Below are positions 49,827-58,738 of a stretch of DNA of 64,000 nt, piece by piece. Both the position numbers and the translations under genes were made by a program. Below the pieces are notes generated by a model that worked only from the letters and a program-made list of their open reading frames with translations, made no database searches and was not told the origin of the DNA. The DNA comes from Aliiglaciecola sp. M165 (GTDB lineage Bacteria > Pseudomonadota > Gammaproteobacteria > Enterobacterales > Alteromonadaceae), in the NCBI RefSeq assembly GCF_007197995.1, contig NZ_VKKH01000009.1, positions 124,001-188,000 on the forward strand, given 5' to 3'. Each line of letters begins with the position of its first letter. Position 1 is the stretch's first letter.

Positions 49827-51236
49827 ATGAATAGCGAAAACGAATTACTTCAACAAGACATTTTGTCTTACCTTGACCAGCATGAGAAAAAAGACTTGCT
49901 GCGTTTTTTAACCTGTGGAAGCGTGGATGATGGTAAGAGTACGCTTATTGGCCGTTTACTTCATGATTCTAAAATGATTTATGAAGACCAACTTGCAGCG
50001 ATCACCAAAGACAGTAAAAAAGTCGGAACAACTGGTGAAAAAGTTGACCTGGCATTGTTAGTAGATGGATTACAATCAGAGCGTGAGCAAGGTATCACCA
50101 TCGATGTGGCCTATCGCTACTTCTCTACCGACAAACGTAAATTTATTATCGCTGACACGCCAGGACACGAGCAATACACTCGAAACATGGTAACCGGCGC
50201 TTCGACTTGCCAATTAGCGATTATTCTTGTGGATGCCAGAGGCGGTGTGAAAACACAAACTCGCCGACATTCTTTCCTTGTCTCTTTATTGGGCATAAAA
50301 CATGTCATCGTGGCGATCAACAAAATGGATTTGAAGGATTACAGCGAAACCGTTTATGAGAACATCAAAAAAGATTACCTTGAATTCTCCAAACAACTAG
50401 ATATCCCTGATATTCGCTTTGTTCCTATCTCTGCACTGGAAGGTGATAACGTCGTTAACCGCAGCGAAAAAATGCAGTGGTACAACGGTGATACACTAAT
50501 GAATACTTTGGAGAACATTGAAATTGGCAAAGACGTTAACGCGGCCGATTTTCGTTTCCCTGTGCAATATGTAAACCGACCAAATCTAAATTTCCGTGGA
50601 TTTGCAGGTACTGTAGTATCCGGGGCTATCGCTGTTGGAGACAAAGTCACTACGCTACCCTCGGGAAAAGAATCAACGGTCAAGTCCTTGGTTAATTTTG
50701 AAGGTGATGTTGATGCTACCTATGCACCACTGGCAACAACTATAACCTTAGAAGACGAAATTGATATCTCACGCGGAGACATGATCGTCAAATCAGACAA
50801 CCTGCCATTACATGGGAATCATTTCAAAACTCATTTGGTGTGGATGTCTGAAGATGCAATGATCCCCAACAAACAATATGGATTTAAGTTTGCTACCAAG
50901 TTTGTGCCTGGCTCGATTTCAAGTGTTGACCATTTAATCGATGTGAATACCCTGGAAAGAAAAGAAGCCGTTCACTTAGGTCTTAACGAGATTGCTGTGG
51001 GCAATATCAAACTCACACAAGAAGTGGCTTGTGATCCCTACAAGACCAACCGCTCTACCGGCGCTTTTATCATTATCGATAGAGTCACGAATAGTACAGT
51101 GGGTGCGGGCATGGTGATTGAAAAGAATAAAGATGCAAATAACACTGCACAATTTTCTGAATTTGAATTAGAGTTTAATGCTTTAGTCAGAAAGCACTTT
51201 CCACATTGGAATGCTGCTGATTTGTCAAAACTGTAA
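49827..51236 (+). CDS. cysN: Sulfate adenylyltransferase subunit 1
   Basis: 469 residues. EF-Tu-like GTPase subunit whose GTP hydrolysis drives APS formation with CysD. G1 is [11 protein letters not shown] (about 31-41), G3 [10 protein letters not shown]4 NKMD. There is no fused APS kinase domain, consistent with the separate cysC upstream. The permease gene starts 27 bases downstream. Confidence 0.97.
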   Translation: MNSENELLQQDILSYLDQHEKKDLLRFLTCGSVDDGKSTLIGRLLHDSKMIYEDQLAAITKDSKKVGTTGEKVDLALLVDGLQSEREQGITIDVAYRYFSTDKRKFIIADTPGHEQYTRNMVTGASTCQLAIILVDARGGVKTQTRRHSFLVSLLGIKHVIVAINKMDLKDYSETVYENIKKDYLEFSKQLDIPDIRFVPISALEGDNVVNRSEKMQWYNGDTLMNTLENIEIGKDVNAADFRFPVQYVNRPNLNFRGFAGTVVSGAIAVGDKVTTLPSGKESTVKSLVNFEGDVDATYAPLATTITLEDEIDISRGDMIVKSDNLPLHGNHFKTHLVWMSEDAMIPNKQYGFKFATKFVPGSISSVDHLIDVNTLERKEAVHLGLNEIAVGNIKLTQEVACDPYKTNRSTGAFIIIDRVTNSTVGAGMVIEKNKDANNTAQFSEFELEFNALVRKHFPHWNAADLSKL

Positions 51237-51263
51237 CCTGAATCAGAAATTGAATAAGACTTA

Positions 51264-52991
51264 GTGGAATTATCCCAACTCATTGTTATTGCGATTTTTA
51301 TTGCTACCATAGCGGCGCTTATCTTCACCGATAAGCGTCCTTCTACTATTTTTGCTGGTGCGGTATTGGGTTTGATCGCAACTGGGCAATCAACATTGCT
51401 AGACGTTGCTCACAATCTCACCAATCAGGGGTTACTGACCCTAATATTGCTTTTGCTGGTAAGTAGCGCGGTAGATAAAACTTCGTTTATAAAGCGTTTG
51501 GGCCGTAAGCTTATTGCACCAAGTTTTAGAACGAGTTTTTGGCGTTTATTTGGACTCACCTATGTTTCTTCTGCGTTACTAAACAATACAGCAATCGTAG
51601 CCAGCCTGATTGGGCCGATCAGTCAAAATCAGCGGCACCCTGCTTCCAAATTACTTATTCCTTTATCCTACTCGGCAATTTTAGGCGGTACTGTCACCTT
51701 AATCGGCACCTCGACTAACTTGATCGTCGACAGTTTTTTAATTGAACAGGGCCACCCGGGATTCAAGTTTTGGGACTTCACCCTTTATGGCCTTGTGGCC
51801 GGGCTTAGTTGTGGATTTTTGATGTTTTTATTGACGCCTTGGTTACCGAACATTGAAACCAAAAAAGGACGTTTTCAGTCGTATTTTATCGAGGCGGAAG
51901 TTGAAGAAGAATCAGAGTTGGTTGGCAAGACGGTAGAAGAAAATCATTTACGAAATTTGCCTGAGTTGTTTCTGGTTGAAATTATCCGCGATGGTAAGCT
52001 GATAAGCCCAGTCACACCTGACATTTCAATCCTGGCACATGACAAATTGATCTTCTCTGGCAACATACAAAAAGTGGACAATCTAGGCCATATCAAAGGC
52101 TTAAAGCTGTTTGCAGAGACAAACGGCTTGCTGCGTGAAAACCTCACGGAGGTGATCATCTCCAATCGTGCTCAGATCATTGGGCAAACGATAAAAGCAC
52201 TTGGCTTTCGCGCTCTATTCGATGCGGCGGTAGTAGCTATTCGTCGAGATGGCGAACAGCTCTCGGGTAAATTGGGCGAGATCAAACTACAAGCCGGTGA
52301 CTTTTTACTGCTTGCAACCGGTCAGGATTTCGAAAAACGTCACAATCTGTCTAAAAACTTTTTTGTGTTATCTGAACAACGGATTTCAACAAAACTGTCC
52401 AAACAACAAGAATTAGTGACTTTAGGCGGTTTTTTGTTGACTGTGATTTTAGCCGCGACTTCAGTTTTGAGCCTCGCAACGGGTTTAATCTTTTTTATGG
52501 CAACTCTGGTGCTATTTGGTGTGACAAGTAACTCCGAAGTGAAGCGTAATATTCCTTTGAATCTGGTGATAGTCATTGTTGGAGCACTAAGTCTGGCAGG
52601 TGCCTTGCAAAGTTCAGGGGTGATTGATGCAATGACGCTCAGCATCAAACCCTGGTTGACCGATGGTAGTCCATTTATTGCATTAATCGCTGTCTATTTG
52701 TTGACGCTTATTTTGACGGAATTGGTAACCAACAATGCTGCAGCAGCTCTTATGTTCCCCTTTGCCTATGGCCTATCACAAATACTCGAGACGGAATTGA
52801 TGCCTTTTGCGCTCGCCGTGGCATTCGCTGCAAGCGCAAGTTTTTTGTCACCTTATGGCTATCAAACAAACTTACTGGTATACAATGCCGCCAATTATCA
52901 ATTTAAGCACTTTGTTAAATTTGGTCTACTCATTTCAATTACCTACTCGACCATTGTGTTGTTATTGCTAAAATACAACTATGGGTTTTGA
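51264..52991 (+). CDS. SLC13-family permease with two RCK/TrkA-C domains
   Basis: 575 residues. Two membrane halves (about 1-195 and 385-575) flank two TrkA-C-like domains (about 205-290 and 290-370), the layout of sodium-coupled sulfate/dicarboxylate permeases found with cys genes. SALLNNTAIVASL and TVTLIGTSTNLIVDSFL in the first half, and ELVTNNAAAALMFP and ATNLLV-like YQTNLLVY in the second, are the paired anion/sodium-binding loops. Sulfate import is inferred from its place as last gene of the cysDCQN operon. The start is GTG 51264; its ribosome binding site is weak. Confidence 0.88.
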   Translation: MELSQLIVIAIFIATIAALIFTDKRPSTIFAGAVLGLIATGQSTLLDVAHNLTNQGLLTLILLLLVSSAVDKTSFIKRLGRKLIAPSFRTSFWRLFGLTYVSSALLNNTAIVASLIGPISQNQRHPASKLLIPLSYSAILGGTVTLIGTSTNLIVDSFLIEQGHPGFKFWDFTLYGLVAGLSCGFLMFLLTPWLPNIETKKGRFQSYFIEAEVEEESELVGKTVEENHLRNLPELFLVEIIRDGKLISPVTPDISILAHDKLIFSGNIQKVDNLGHIKGLKLFAETNGLLRENLTEVIISNRAQIIGQTIKALGFRALFDAAVVAIRRDGEQLSGKLGEIKLQAGDFLLLATGQDFEKRHNLSKNFFVLSEQRISTKLSKQQELVTLGGFLLTVILAATSVLSLATGLIFFMATLVLFGVTSNSEVKRNIPLNLVIVIVGALSLAGALQSSGVIDAMTLSIKPWLTDGSPFIALIAVYLLTLILTELVTNNAAAALMFPFAYGLSQILETELMPFALAVAFAASASFLSPYGYQTNLLVYNAANYQFKHFVKFGLLISITYSTIVLLLLKYNYGF

Positions 52992-53022
52992 GCCATAATC
53001 TCCAAAAGAAACGCTAAAACAT

Positions 53023-53045
53023 AGGCCGCTGATCAGCGGCCTTTT
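53023..53045. terminator. Shared terminator of the cys operon and rsgA
   Basis: A perfect 20-base palindrome (53023-53042, GGCCGCTGATCAGCGGCC core), followed by TTTT on the plus strand. The rsgA stop codon lies inside it. Confidence 0.85.
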
Positions 53046-54073
53046 AGTTTATTGCTTTCCTTCAAAGTACGCTTTATAAACTTACCAAAGGTTTTGTCTT
53101 TTGCCCGCTTCTGGGCAAGTGAAGCAGAGTTAAACTGCTCTTCCTTAACAAGCTTTTGGTAGTTTGCTAGACGTCTATGCTCAAGTTGATCTTTTTTCAC
53201 TGAAGCTTGCACCGCGCAACCGGGTTCATTTGTGTGCTGGCAATCGGAAAACCGACATTGCTGCGCAAGGCTTTCGATATCAGCAAAGGTTGACGCGATC
53301 CCTTGCTGACAGTCAGCAATTTGTAATTCTCGCATACCTGGTGTGTCGAGGATCAATCCGCCTTGGGGTACCAACAACAATGAACGACTCGTGGTAGTGT
53401 GACGACCTTTATCATCATCTTCCCGGATCCCCCCTGTATTTTGTCGACGTTGACCCAGCAATGTATTCGTCAATGTGGACTTCCCTACGCCTGAAGATCC
53501 TAGCATCACAATTGTTTTGCCCGCGCAGAGCCAGTTTGACAAAAGCTTAACGCACTCTGACTCATGAGCATTAACAGTTACAACAGACAAGTGGGTGTCC
53601 AGCTGTTGTACGTGCATTTTCCATGTTTCAGAGGAATCAACTAGGTCACTTTTGGTAAGCACAATTACAGGTTCTGTGTCTGCTGAATGCACAAGTGAAA
53701 GATAACGCTCAATTCGATTGAGATTAAACTCTTCGTTCATAGAACATACGATAAACGCGGTATCAACATTGGCAGCGATAAATTGCCAATCAACACCTGT
53801 GCCTGCTGACTTGCGTTTGAAACAGGTTTTTCTATCTAACAATCGAAGAAATTGATGATCCTGATCGAGTAAAATCCAATCTCCAACCACGAGCGTTGGC
53901 ATTGAATGTGACAACTCGAAATTAATCTCAGCTGACGCTGTCATTAGATTTACAATGGATTTGTGCTGCGCTGATACACGAGCAGGAATGGCGTCGCTCC
54001 ATTCTTCGAGGGAGAGTTGTTGTTGGAAAAAAGGATCCCAACCAAAACTAGTTAAAGCTTGAAAATTTGTCAT
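53033..54073 (-). CDS. rsgA: Small ribosomal subunit biogenesis GTPase RsgA
   Basis: 346 residues. RsgA is a circularly permuted GTPase that checks maturation of the 30S subunit. An OB fold (about 30-95) precedes the GTPase, in which G4 TKSD (140-143) comes before G1 GSSGVGKST (192-200), the permuted order. The zinc knuckle is CRFSDCQHTNEPGCAV. Its 5' leader has stable competing hairpins (54111-54175). In enterics orn is divergent from rsgA; here a LEA-type lipoprotein gene takes that place. Confidence 0.95.
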   Translation of the reverse strand: MTNFQALTSFGWDPFFQQQLSLEEWSDAIPARVSAQHKSIVNLMTASAEINFELSHSMPTLVVGDWILLDQDHQFLRLLDRKTCFKRKSAGTGVDWQFIAANVDTAFIVCSMNEEFNLNRIERYLSLVHSADTEPVIVLTKSDLVDSSETWKMHVQQLDTHLSVVTVNAHESECVKLLSNWLCAGKTIVMLGSSGVGKSTLTNTLLGQRRQNTGGIREDDDKGRHTTTSRSLLLVPQGGLILDTPGMRELQIADCQQGIASTFADIESLAQQCRFSDCQHTNEPGCAVQASVKKDQLEHRRLANYQKLVKEEQFNSASLAQKRAKDKTFGKFIKRTLKESNKLKGR

Positions 54074-54110
54074 AGCTAACCCTTAACATATAGGTAATGA
54101 AAATGATAAG

Positions 54111-54175
54111 GGGGCTTTTGCCCCGGTTCACACCGGGCGGAATGTATGAGTGTTAAACTAACTCAATTGCCCGGT
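54111..54175 (-). promoter_or_regulatory. Structured leader upstream of rsgA
   Basis: Three inverted repeats share bases. In plus-strand coordinates GGGGC (54111-54115) pairs with GCCCC (54120-54124), CCCGGT (54122-54127) pairs with ACCGGG (54132-54137), and ACCGGGC (54132-54138) also pairs with GCCCGGT (54169-54175). The last two pairings exclude each other. On the rsgA strand the middle hairpin has a GTGA (GNRA-type) tetraloop. It may be a leader attenuator; no T run follows. Confidence 0.5.
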
Positions 54176-54343
54176 CAGGTTTGCGACAATCATCAGTATG
54201 CTCCTAACCGTTATTTAAAATCATGAGTAGTATAGCAAAGATTGAACTACTAACCATCAACACGATAAGTTAATCCTTCCCAAGGATAGATATTAGCGGC
54301 ACAAGGTCGTATGCTACGACATTGGCATTCCAAGGAGAGCTCA

Positions 54344-54820
54344 ATGCTACACCTAAAGATTTTCACAATGTTACTCATGGTCTCAATTCTATCTTCATGC
54401 GCCACCTTAACACCCAACTTTGAACAGCCAGATTTACAAGTGACAAGTTTAACCCTGCTTCCTTTAAATGGACTCGAACAGCGGTTTCGCCTGGGTTTTC
54501 GGGTTGTGAATCCCAATAATATCGAACTACCGATTGATGGAATGAGCTTTACGCTTAATCTACGGGATCTAAAAGTCGCAACAGGCGTAAGTGACAAAGC
54601 CTTTATTTTAAAGCCGCTTGGAGAAAGCACCTTTGAGGTTACGGTCAGCGCCAGCCTGCTTAATACTGGTCGAGTATTGTTAGATATTATTAACGCAAAA
54701 CCCAAAGAACTCGCCTATGAAATCGATGCCAAAATTTTTACCAACAAAGGCCTTTTCGGAAGTATTCCAGTATCGCGCAGCGGCATCATTCCATTTAAAG
54801 TTAGCGGTAATCAATTGTAG
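54344..54820 (+). CDS. LEA type 2 (WHy-domain) lipoprotein
   Basis: 158 residues. The lipobox LSSC gives Cys19 as the lipidated residue. The mature part is a Water-stress/Hypersensitive (LEA14-like) beta-sandwich: VTSLTLLPLNGLEQRFRLGFRVVNPNNIELPIDGM, here read as LTLLPLNGLEQ and VVNPNNIELPI with the conserved NPN. The frame is open to 54311, but ATG 54344 has AAGGAG seven bases upstream. Likely an outer membrane or periplasmic protein for envelope stress; the role is not established. Divergent from rsgA. Confidence 0.88.
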   Translation: MLHLKIFTMLLMVSILSSCATLTPNFEQPDLQVTSLTLLPLNGLEQRFRLGFRVVNPNNIELPIDGMSFTLNLRDLKVATGVSDKAFILKPLGESTFEVTVSASLLNTGRVLLDIINAKPKELAYEIDAKIFTNKGLFGSIPVSRSGIIPFKVSGNQL

Positions 54821-54896
54821 AGATTAGTCATCTCCCCTGTCTCCAGGGGAGTGATGTAATACAACCCAGAACGGCGAATAAGTAACAAAAGCTATA

Positions 54897-56090
54897 CTAT
54901 CTAAATAAAACTTTTTCGCGGTTAAACCAATGCACACAAAACCCTAATAGCGCTAAGGCGATAATGGCGGTCGAGCCAAAAATAGCAAACAGTTGGAAAT
55001 AATCCATGGTGCCTTTCACTAGCTCTTTGATAGCTAATGCAACATTGGTCAATGGCACCCATGCCCAACCTCCTTTGAGTTCTACACCGGGAAGAATCGA
55101 AAAGATAATGGGCACAAAAATTAGCATCATTAAGGAACCCATGTAGCTTTGAGCTTCTTTAAAACTCTTGGCATAAATCGACAAACTAAGCAGTACTGAT
55201 GCAAAAATTCCTACCACTGGAATCAACATTAAGAACATCAGTACAAAATCTAAGATACCGATAGATGACATGATATCGATGACAAATTGAATCGCCATTC
55301 CTTGACTTAACACTATACTCCATATTGCCATACTCGATACGGTTATCAGCGCGGAGGTCAAGCCTGCCAGAGCGATAGTTAAAAATTTTCCTAACACCAG
55401 CTTGTAGCGCTCAGTTGGCGATATAAGTAAGGTTTCCAGGGTTCCTCGCTCTTTTTCGCCAGCGCCAAGATCGGTAGCGGGAAACATCGCCCCCTGTAAA
55501 CACAAAATAAAAATGAAGTAAGGAATAATGCCACCAATTTGTGCCCCCCAACTTTCTCGTTGGTCAGCCGTATTGACTTTTTCAAGCACGATGGGATTAA
55601 GCAATGCAGTTTGCTGCTCGGGTTGAAGCCCAATGGTATCAAAAGCGGTCTTTTGCTGGGCTTTGACTTGCGCTTTGACAATATCATCAACACGTTGAAA
55701 CACTAAATTTAGTCCAGCGTCATGCATATGTAGTTTGATGATTGCCTGCCCAGACTGCAATACATTGTCACTATAGTGATCCGGTATTTCCAATATGAAA
55801 TCAACGTTTTCTGCCCGGATCTGCTCAGCAAAATCCACGTCAGCTGGCAAGGTAATTTCACTAAAACCGTCGGTATTTCTTAATTCAGTGGCAATTTTAG
55901 GCGCATAATCAGCACCAACTAAGGCAAATTTCAGGACTTTGTTTTGCGCTTCATCAGCCGCGTTTTTTGCAAAATAAATCGCCATCCCGGCAAATGCGGG
56001 CATCACTAAAATCGGCAAGGCAATCATAAAGAATAGGGTTTTTCTATCGCGGACCAATTCCTTAACTTCTTTTAGAAATACTAACCACAT
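54897..56090 (-). CDS. ABC-2 type permease (NatB-like)
   Basis: 397 residues. A first helix at about 20-42, a large extracytoplasmic domain (about 43-180), then five or six helices (185-395), the layout of NatB-type exporter subunits. The motif GAGEKERGTLETLLISPTERY is the conserved coupling segment after the second helix. It overlaps the ATP-binding gene by one base. Transports sodium or a drug or peptide in characterised relatives; substrate here unknown. Confidence 0.88.
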   Translation of the reverse strand: MWLVFLKEVKELVRDRKTLFFMIALPILVMPAFAGMAIYFAKNAADEAQNKVLKFALVGADYAPKIATELRNTDGFSEITLPADVDFAEQIRAENVDFILEIPDHYSDNVLQSGQAIIKLHMHDAGLNLVFQRVDDIVKAQVKAQQKTAFDTIGLQPEQQTALLNPIVLEKVNTADQRESWGAQIGGIIPYFIFILCLQGAMFPATDLGAGEKERGTLETLLISPTERYKLVLGKFLTIALAGLTSALITVSSMAIWSIVLSQGMAIQFVIDIMSSIGILDFVLMFLMLIPVVGIFASVLLSLSIYAKSFKEAQSYMGSLMMLIFVPIIFSILPGVELKGGWAWVPLTNVALAIKELVKGTMDYFQLFAIFGSTAIIALALLGFCVHWFNREKVLFR

Positions 56091-56875
56091 TATCGAGCTC
56101 CTTGATTGATGGTTGCCAGAAATGCCGTATGCAAATTGCCGTCTTCAGCTTTTGCTTTAAATGCATCTAGAGTGTCGTCGAATTTGCTCACGCCGTTATC
56201 GATCACCGCAACGCGGTCACAAAGTTCGCTAACTTCGTCCAAATGATGGGTGGAGAATATGACTGGCGTATTCTCTGCTTTAAGGGAACGGATAAAATCC
56301 AACACAGTTTGCGTCGCCATAATATCCAGCCCAGTGGTAGGTTCATCTAAAATCACCACTTCGGGACGATGCACCACCGCTCGAGCAATGGCAGTTTTTT
56401 GCTTCATTCCGGTTGAGAAGTTTTCGCAACGTCGATCCAAAAAGGTTTGCATGTCCAGCATTTGCGAGAGTTCCTCTATTCGCTGTGCGATAGCGGTTTT
56501 ATCCATGCCATGCAATTGACCAAAATATTCGATATTTTCGCGTCCTGTCAACCTACCATAAAGCCCGGTTGAACCCGACAAAAAACCGATTTTTTGCCTA
56601 GCAATCAAAGGCGATTTGAGAACATCTACCTCGTTAATTTTTACGCTACCTGCATCGGGTGTAAGCGCAGTAGACAGCATTCTCAGAGTAGTGGTTTTGC
56701 CTGCACCATTTGGGCCTAAAAGGCCAATCACCTGACCATCATCGACGCTTAACGATACATCGACGACAGAATGAAAAAAACGCCCTTTTAGTCGAGGATC
56801 TTTTTTTTCCTGCTCGCTGAGTTTCTTCGGATTCTCCACCGAGAACTTTTTAGCTAACTGTTTGATTTCTATCAT
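56090..56875 (-). CDS. ABC transporter ATP-binding protein (NatA-like)
   Basis: 261 residues. Walker A GPNGAGKTT (54-62), Q-loop region FLSGSTGLYGRLTGREN, signature NFSTGMKQK, Walker B VVILDEPT and the switch His in FSTHHLDE are all intact. An insert after the first strand (EQEKKDPRLKGRFFHSV) is typical of NatA-type proteins. Pairs with the overlapping permease gene as an exporter. Confidence 0.93.
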   Translation of the reverse strand: MIEIKQLAKKFSVENPKKLSEQEKKDPRLKGRFFHSVVDVSLSVDDGQVIGLLGPNGAGKTTTLRMLSTALTPDAGSVKINEVDVLKSPLIARQKIGFLSGSTGLYGRLTGRENIEYFGQLHGMDKTAIAQRIEELSQMLDMQTFLDRRCENFSTGMKQKTAIARAVVHRPEVVILDEPTTGLDIMATQTVLDFIRSLKAENTPVIFSTHHLDEVSELCDRVAVIDNGVSKFDDTLDAFKAKAEDGNLHTAFLATINQGAR

Positions 56876-57045
56876 TCCATTTCCAAACCTTTATTGTTTG
56901 CAATACATAGTGCCCGAGCACAAAAATTTATTACAACTATTTAAAAAATATTTTTTATGGGATTTTGGCTAGCAACTTTTATTTGGCGTTATCATTGGTT
57001 ATTGTAGAGCCATAATTTTTCTAATAGTGCATAAAACCTACACTT

Positions 57046-57750
57046 ATGGACGCAATAACTAACCCCTTTCAAGCCTGTATCAAGATTTTCCTTAAGCCCA
57101 GTCTAGTCTTTGACACGATCAATCAAAAAGATAATTGGTCATGGATACCTTTCCTTTTCTCAATGGCTTTCGTTTTTATCCCGGTATTTTGGTATTTCAA
57201 CTTTGTTGATTTTGACTGGTATGTGGATTTTGTGATTAATGCTTCAGCAGGTGACTTGAGTCCAGCGGAACAAGATAATATGCGAGCGTTGATGAACCAG
57301 AGTGTGCTGATGTATGGTTCACTGACGTTCATTGTTATCTACCAGTTAGGTATCAATGCGCTGCTGGCGATATATCTCCATTTAGCGACCAAATCCGATG
57401 AGAACAACTTAAACGGATTTACCGACTGGTACGGATTCACCTGGTGGGTAACACTTCCTTCGGTAATTAGCTTTATAGCTTCGGTTCTGGTGATTGCTTT
57501 TGCTGCGAGCAACCAAATTTCTCTGGCAGCAGTCAATCCTTTGGCATTGTCGTACTGGCTCGGATTAGATGATACTTCTGACTGGTTCGGCATCACCAAC
57601 ATGGTGCGCCCTGACTTCTTTTTGAGTCTATATTTGATCGCCGTTGGCGTAAGCCGCTGGACAAGCTTTGAAAGCAAAAAGGTGTATGCCGTGACCCTAA
57701 CTCCCTTTGCGATCATATTTACGTTGTGGACGCTACTGCTGATTTTTTAG
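57046..57750 (+). CDS. YIP1-family membrane protein
   Basis: 234 residues with five or so transmembrane helices; the start NPFQACIKIFLKPSLVFDTINQKDNWSW, with Pro-Phe before the first helix, is typical of bacterial YIP1 proteins. Function unknown. Divergent from the ABC exporter and overlapping the convergent DUF3025 gene by 32 bases. Confidence 0.85.
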   Translation: MDAITNPFQACIKIFLKPSLVFDTINQKDNWSWIPFLFSMAFVFIPVFWYFNFVDFDWYVDFVINASAGDLSPAEQDNMRALMNQSVLMYGSLTFIVIYQLGINALLAIYLHLATKSDENNLNGFTDWYGFTWWVTLPSVISFIASVLVIAFAASNQISLAAVNPLALSYWLGLDDTSDWFGITNMVRPDFFLSLYLIAVGVSRWTSFESKKVYAVTLTPFAIIFTLWTLLLIF

Positions 57751-58561
57751 TGCGAGCAGGACGAAAATAGCTTTGATTTGTATAAAAATTAGCTGATGTG
57801 TTGTGCGCCCACCAGCCGGGGATTCCTAAAAGTGGTAAAGGGCTCATTGTCATTGGTCCCAAGAACCCTTGAGCATCAGAAAGTTGTTTGTGCAACGATG
57901 TGTCCAGGGTTTGAATTTGCTGGGTAAAAGGAAGGGTAAAAAACGCAGGCTCAACTTCTACCGCCAGCCACTTGCCAGTTAATCCAATAAAAGGTGCCAA
58001 CATCATCTCGTAGTTGGCATGACCAAATACAAAAGCTTGAACCGAATTACCCCACTCTGCTCGTTGAGTGTGAAGACATTCTTGCCATTTGTGCTCGCGC
58101 AAATCTCCCGCCAGGTCGGTATTGGTTAGAGCAAGGATAATGCCGCACTCATCAAAATGGGTGATGTGATTGCGACGCGGGGTTCGTGGTATTAAGCCGT
58201 GCGCTGTAATGTCTTCAACATGCCATGTGTTCAATAATGCCTTTGTCTTAGGGTACTGTAACCAGACCAAGCCATTGAACAGGTCATGCCAGGAGTTTGG
58301 TCGTGTAGGAATGATCTGTTTTTTATAGATGATCGTCTCATAATAGTCGTGCATTTCTCCCAGTTCTTGTTGACACACAAACCTGTGCTCTAATTGACAA
58401 CCTGACATTTCCAAAAGCTGATTTAAGCGCGTTGCACTGAGCAAATCTGAGTAGGTTGTCAAGGTTAACCAATCTTCGATTTCCGAAAAAGGTTGGCGTG
58501 ACATGACATCTAGCCATTGTTGTTGTGGCTCCAGTTCAATGTGCTTAGATTGTAGTTTCAT
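57719..58561 (-). CDS. DUF3025 protein
   Basis: 280 residues, matching the DUF3025 family: WHDLFNGLVWLQYPKTKALLN, HFDECGIILALTN and FGHANYEMMLAPFIGLTGKW are conserved blocks, with a C-terminal LPLLGIPGWW. No signal peptide and no catalytic motif that I recognise. The 3' end overlaps the YIP1 gene tail to tail by 32 bases. Confidence 0.88.
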   Translation of the reverse strand: MKLQSKHIELEPQQQWLDVMSRQPFSEIEDWLTLTTYSDLLSATRLNQLLEMSGCQLEHRFVCQQELGEMHDYYETIIYKKQIIPTRPNSWHDLFNGLVWLQYPKTKALLNTWHVEDITAHGLIPRTPRRNHITHFDECGIILALTNTDLAGDLREHKWQECLHTQRAEWGNSVQAFVFGHANYEMMLAPFIGLTGKWLAVEVEPAFFTLPFTQQIQTLDTSLHKQLSDAQGFLGPMTMSPLPLLGIPGWWAHNTSANFYTNQSYFRPARTKKSAVASTT

Positions 58562-58738
58562 TCAAAGAGTGACGCCCTGAGAGTTAATATTGTTCGATGG
58601 CAGTTCGAAACAGCCCAGTGTGGAAACATAATCTCACAATTGGCTAGTGAACAATTGAAAATGAAACACCCATAAAGCCTAGTGCTTTGAAATGGGATTT
58701 CCTATACTGTCTGCCACTGTAATAATAAGAGTTAAAAT

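Noticed and set aside
54306-54320. Hairpin GTCGTA/TACGAC upstream of the LEA lipoprotein gene
   Set aside because: Six-base stem with no T run or other partner structure; could be an operator, but nothing else supports it.
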